64,000 nucleotides of DNA from Saccharopolyspora hirsuta (GTDB lineage: Bacteria > Actinomycetota > Actinomycetes > Mycobacteriales > Pseudonocardiaceae): positions 372,001-436,000 of the forward strand of contig NZ_VWPH01000007.1 of NCBI RefSeq assembly GCF_008630535.1, given 5' to 3'. The position numbers and the translations under genes were made by a program. Below, piece after piece: positions 60,333 to 64,000 of this stretch. Each line of letters begins with the position of its first letter. Within the stretch, counting starts at the first letter, position 1. The notes under the pieces were generated by a model, which searched no databases, was not told the DNA's origin, and saw nothing but the letters and a program-made list of their open reading frames with translations.

Positions 60333-63300
60333 GTGAGCGACTCCGGTAATCCCCGCCCGTCATCCGGTGGTTGGATCCGTCGCCTCTTCGCCGCTTGTCG
60401 ACGGCACCCGGTCGCCCTAGCGCTGGCGATGGGTGCGTCGGTCACCGCTGTCGGCCTGGAGGCCCTGGTTCCGCTGTTGACCAAGCTCGCGGTGGACGAC
60501 GCCATCGCGCACACCACCGACCGGTTGTGGTGGATCGTGGTCGCGCTGCTGGTGCTCGGCGCGTTCCGCTTCGGCGCGGCGTTCGTCCGCCGCTACAGCG
60601 CGGGGCGGTTGGCGCTGGACGTGCAGCACGACCTGCGCCGAGCGGTGTTCGCCGCGATGCAGCGGTTGGACGGGGGCAAGCAGGACGCGCTGCGCACCGG
60701 GCAGGTGGTGTCGCGGTCGATCAGCGACCTGCAGCTGGTGAACTCGCTGCTGTCGATGCTGCCGCTGGCCGCCGGGACCGCGGTGCTCGCGCTGTTCGCG
60801 ATCATCGCGATGCTGTGGCTGTCGCCGCTGCTCACCGTGGTGTCGCTGGTCGTGGCGCCACTGATCGCGGTGGTCTCCGCGCGCAGCAAGAAGCGGTTGT
60901 TCCCGGCGACCTGGTCGGCGCAGCAGCGCGCCGCCGACATCGCGCAGCACGTCGAGGAGACGGTCACCGGCGTTCGGGTGGTCAAGGGCTTCGGGCAGGA
61001 GGACCGCGAGGTCGGCCGGTTGGAGACCCGGGCCCGGCGGTTGTTCGGCGAGCGGCTGCGCGCCGCCCGCATGACCTCCACCCCGGCGGCGAGCCTGGCC
61101 GCGCTGCCCTCCGCCGGGCAGGTCGGGGTGCTCGGGCTCGGCGGCTGGATGGTGCTGCAGGAGCAGGTGAGCCTGGGCACGTTCGTGGCCTTCGCCGGCT
61201 ACGTGGCGATGCTGGCCGGTCCGGCCCGGATGTTGTCGAGCGTGGTGATCCAGGCGCAGCTCGCCCGCGCCGGTGTGGAGCGGATCCACGAGCTGATCGA
61301 CTCGCAGCCCGAGGTGCAGGAGAAGCCGGATGCGGTGCGGCTGCCGGACGGCCCGCTGGAGGTCCGGTTCGACGGCGTGACGTTCGGCTACACCCGGGAC
61401 CAACCCGTGCTCTCCGACGCCTCGCTGCTGGTGCGGCCTGGTGAGACGGTGGCGCTGGTGGGCCCGGCGGGCTCGGGCAAGTCGACGGTTTCGCTGCTGC
61501 TGCCGCGCTTCTACGACGTGCACTCGGGCAGCATCGCGATCCGGCCCGCCGAGGACGGTGCCGCCGCCCACGACATCCGCGACCTGCGGTTGGACTCGCT
61601 GCGCAGCGCCGTGGGCGTGGTGTTCGAGGAGGCGTTCCTGTTCTCCGACACCATCCGCGGCAACATCGCCTACGGCCGTCCGGACGCGTCGGAGGCCGAC
61701 GTGATCGCCGCGGCCAAGGCCGCCGAGGCGCACGAGTTCATCACCTCGCTCCCCGACGGCTACGACACCGAGGTCGGCGAACGCGGCCTCACCCTCTCCG
61801 GTGGTCAGCGGCAGCGCGTCGCGCTCGCCCGGGCGCTGCTGTCGAACCCGCGGATCCTGGTGCTCGACGACGCCACGTCCGCCGTCGACCCGGCGACCGA
61901 GGCCGCGATCCACGACACCCTGAGCTCGGTGACGGCCCAGCGCACGACGCTGCTGATCGCGCACCGCCGCTCGACGCTCGCGCTGGCCGACCGGATCGCC
62001 GTGCTGGACGAGGGCCGGGTGGTCGACGTCGGCACCGAGGAGGAGCTGGCGCAGCGCTGCGAGCTGTTCCGTTCGCTGCTGGCCGGTCCCGGGGAGTCCA
62101 TCGACAACCGGCGCGACGGACAGCTCACCTCGAACGGCACCGGCATCACCCCCGAGCTGTGGCCGGAGCCGGAGGAGCCGGAGCCCGTCGCCGCTGCGGT
62201 CAGCGGATCGCGCGGCATGGGGACCATGTCGATGCCGCCGACCCCGGAACTGGTCGAGGGCATCCGGAAGCTGCCACCGGCGACCGACGAGCCGGAGCTG
62301 CGCGGAGAGGACCCCAGCGCGCCCGACCCGGACTTCAAGCTGTCGCGGCTGCTGCGGCCGATCCGCTGGGGCCTGCTGCTGACCGTGCTGCTGGTCGCGG
62401 GGGACGCGCTGACCTCGATCGCGCTGCCGTCGCTGGTGCGCCAAGGCATCGACGGCGGTGTCGGCACCAGGCACGTCGACGTGCTGTGGTGGGCGACCGC
62501 GCTGGCCGCGGTGATCGTCTGCGTCGGGTGGCTGGTGGTCAAGCTGCAGACCGTCGTCACGGCCCGGACCGGCGAGACCCTGCTCTACCTGCTGCGAATG
62601 CGCAGCTTCGCGCACCTGCAGCGGCTCGGGCTGGACTTCTACGAGCGCGAGCTGGCCGGTCGGATCATGACGCGGATGACCACCGACGTCGACGCGCTGT
62701 CGACGTTCCTGCAGACCGGGCTGGCGACGTTCGTGGTGAGCGTGCTCACGCTGTTCGGCATCGCGGGCGCGCTGCTGGTCACCGACGCTTCGCTGGCCCT
62801 GGTCGCGATGGCGGTGCTGCCGGTGCTGCTGGTCGCGACGGTGATCTTCCGCAGGGTCTCGTCGATCGCCTACGCCGAGGCGCGCGAGCGGGTCAGCACG
62901 GTCAACGCCGACCTGCAGGAGAACGTCTCGGGGATGCGGGTGGCGCAGGCGCACCGGCGCGAGGGGCACGCCGCGAAGGTGTTCGCGCAGCGCAGCGACG
63001 CCTACCGCCGTTCGCGGCTGCGCGCCCAGCGCTACATCGCCACCTACTTCCCGTTCGTCGCGCTGCTGTCCGAGGTCGCCCAGGCCGCGGTGCTCGGCGT
63101 CGGTGCCGCGCGGGTCGCCTCCGGTGACCTGACCCCCGGGGTGCTGGTCGCGTTCCTGCTCTACCTCGGGCTGTTCTTCGCTCCCGTGCAGCAGCTGTCC
63201 GGCGTCTTCGACGGCTACCAGCAGGCGAAGGTCGGGTTGCGGCGCATCGGCGACCTGCTGCGCACCCCGACCTCCGTGCCCGCGCCGAGCGACCCGACGC

Positions 63301-64000
63301 CGGTGCCCGAGCGGCTCAGCGGTGCGGTCGAGCTGCGGTCGGTGTCGTTCCGCTACCCCGGCACCGAGCAGTACGCGCTGCGCGACGTCTCGCTGCGGGT
63401 GCGCCCCGGTGAGACCGTCGCGCTGGTCGGCGCCACCGGCGCGGGCAAGTCGACGCTGATCAAGCTGATCGCGCGGTTCTACGACGTCAGCGACGGCGCG
63501 GTGCTGATCGACGGGGTGGACGTGCGCCGCTACGACCTGGCCGCGTTCCACCGCCGCCTGGCGGTGGTGCCGCAGGAGGGGCACCTGTTCACCGGGGACG
63601 TCGCGGACAACATCGCCTACGCGCGGCCGGACGCCGCCCCCGCCGAGGTGGAGGGCGCGGCGCGGGCGGTCGGCGCGCTGCCGGGGATCGCGATGCTGAC
63701 CAGCGGATTCCGCCAGCAGGTCGGCGAGCGCGGCCGAGGCCTGTCCGCCGGTCAGCGGCAGCTGGTCGCGCTGGCCCGCGCCGAGCTGGTCGACCCCGAC
63801 GTCCTGCTGCTCGACGAGGCGACCGCGGCGCTGGACCCGGCCACCGAGTCGATGGTGATCGCAGCCAGTGACCAGCTCGCCGCAAAGCGCACCACGTTCG
63901 TGGTCGCGCACCGGTTGGCGACCGCCGCCCGCGCGGACCGCATCGTGGTCGTCGACGACGGCCGGATCGTCGAGCAGGGCCCGCACGCCGAGCTCCTCGC
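60333..64000 (+). CDS. Fused ABC exporter (two TMD-NBD halves), Rv0194-like; 3' end outside window
   Basis: At least 1222 residues from GTG 60333. There is no ribosome-binding site, and TAACCT lies at leaderless distance. The first half has a six-helix membrane domain and an NBD with Walker A GPAGSGKST (about 376), signature LSGGQ (about 489) and Walker B ILVLDDATSAVD. The second half repeats the plan: membrane domain from about 670, Walker A GATGAGKST (about 1033), LSAGQ and VLLLDEATAALD. The first NBD has Asp where the catalytic Glu is normal, so one ATP site is degenerate, as in heterodimeric exporters. It is probably a multidrug or lipid exporter (inferred by similarity to mycobacterial Rv0194). 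The frame runs off the window without a stop. Confidence 0.92.
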   Translation, partial: MSDSGNPRPSSGGWIRRLFAACRRHPVALALAMGASVTAVGLEALVPLLTKLAVDDAIAHTTDRLWWIVVALLVLGAFRFGAAFVRRYSAGRLALDVQHDLRRAVFAAMQRLDGGKQDALRTGQVVSRSISDLQLVNSLLSMLPLAAGTAVLALFAIIAMLWLSPLLTVVSLVVAPLIAVVSARSKKRLFPATWSAQQRAADIAQHVEETVTGVRVVKGFGQEDREVGRLETRARRLFGERLRAARMTSTPAASLAALPSAGQVGVLGLGGWMVLQEQVSLGTFVAFAGYVAMLAGPARMLSSVVIQAQLARAGVERIHELIDSQPEVQEKPDAVRLPDGPLEVRFDGVTFGYTRDQPVLSDASLLVRPGETVALVGPAGSGKSTVSLLLPRFYDVHSGSIAIRPAEDGAAAHDIRDLRLDSLRSAVGVVFEEAFLFSDTIRGNIAYGRPDASEADVIAAAKAAEAHEFITSLPDGYDTEVGERGLTLSGGQRQRVALARALLSNPRILVLDDATSAVDPATEAAIHDTLSSVTAQRTTLLIAHRRSTLALADRIAVLDEGRVVDVGTEEELAQRCELFRSLLAGPGESIDNRRDGQLTSNGTGITPELWPEPEEPEPVAAAVSGSRGMGTMSMPPTPELVEGIRKLPPATDEPELRGEDPSAPDPDFKLSRLLRPIRWGLLLTVLLVAGDALTSIALPSLVRQGIDGGVGTRHVDVLWWATALAAVIVCVGWLVVKLQTVVTARTGETLLYLLRMRSFAHLQRLGLDFYERELAGRIMTRMTTDVDALSTFLQTGLATFVVSVLTLFGIAGALLVTDASLALVAMAVLPVLLVATVIFRRVSSIAYAEARERVSTVNADLQENVSGMRVAQAHRREGHAAKVFAQRSDAYRRSRLRAQRYIATYFPFVALLSEVAQAAVLGVGAARVASGDLTPGVLVAFLLYLGLFFAPVQQLSGVFDGYQQAKVGLRRIGDLLRTPTSVPAPSDPTPVPERLSGAVELRSVSFRYPGTEQYALRDVSLRVRPGETVALVGATGAGKSTLIKLIARFYDVSDGAVLIDGVDVRRYDLAAFHRRLAVVPQEGHLFTGDVADNIAYARPDAAPAEVEGAARAVGALPGIAMLTSGFRQQVGERGRGLSAGQRQLVALARAELVDPDVLLLDEATAALDPATESMVIAASDQLAAKRTTFVVAHRLATAARADRIVVVDDGRIVEQGPHAELL

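Noticed and set aside
60417..63986. A 1189-residue minus-strand open frame opposite the ABC exporter
   Set aside because: The plus strand encodes both ABC halves with intact motifs; the minus frame is low-complexity Gln/Arg/His.

Overview
The window is high-GC actinomycete DNA: GTG and TTG starts are common, wobble positions are almost all G or C, and the gene families are typical of Actinobacteria (a Cvn conservon, an SSI-type inhibitor, DUF6319, a fused Rv0194-like ABC exporter). I infer a Pseudonocardiaceae-like organism, perhaps close to Saccharopolyspora. That is an impression from gene content, not a database result. There is no sign of a plasmid, prophage or IS element. It reads as ordinary chromosome.

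Layout. 1-4.6 kb: end of a MarR gene, a membrane protein, a TetR regulator and an ActP-type symporter with its DUF485 partner. 4.6-9.3 kb: a four-gene Cvn conservon (sensor kinase, roadblock protein, DUF742 protein, small GTPase). 9.3-20.1 kb: HtrA-like protease, AbiEi-like protein, a DUF3311/SSS symporter pair, patatin, ArfB, serine hydrolase, CPBP protease and a class A penicillin-binding protein. 20.3-28.6 kb: a small protein ending in a putative amyloid signalling motif, an MFS permease, an M14 peptidase, a DUF6319 protein, a Baeyer-Villiger-type monooxygenase divergent from a TetR regulator, and a secreted protein. 28.6-32.1 kb: fadBA beta-oxidation genes behind a clean dyad operator. 32.5-39 kb: DUF2268 and HIT proteins, then a coupled glcDEF (glycolate/lactate oxidase) operon with three dyads upstream. 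39-46.5 kb: MpaB-type oxygenase, phosphodiesterase, acyl-CoA dehydrogenase, CoA transferase, MerR regulator and acyl-CoA ligase, a second acyl-CoA catabolic locus. 46.5-53.5 kb: methyltransferase, VOC protein, MHS transporter, SSI inhibitor, DUF202 pair, ohrR-ohr, and gcvH-sdaA behind a tandem glycine riboswitch. 54-64 kb: PucR regulator and alanine dehydrogenase, a zinc-ribbon protein, an ABC transporter pair, and a fused ABC exporter cut by the window end.

The metabolic theme is catabolism of small acids and amino acids. Two SSS symporters could import acetate or other monocarboxylates, glcDEF oxidises 2-hydroxyacids, fadBA and the CoA genes degrade acyl-CoAs, gcvH and sdaA act on glycine and serine, and ald acts on alanine.

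The most striking feature is a short interspersed repeat. I counted about 55 copies of a 22-base element: a lead of GAGCAT, GAGGAA or GAGCAA followed by GGGAACCTTCCTGTCA. Copies occur in nearly every sizeable intergenic gap, in both orientations. Same-orientation neighbours are spaced almost only at 31, 41-42 or 52-53 bases, that is 3, 4 or 5 helical turns. Inverted pairs form long hairpins between genes, and one pair sits in frame inside the sensor kinase gene. I know of no named element that matches it.
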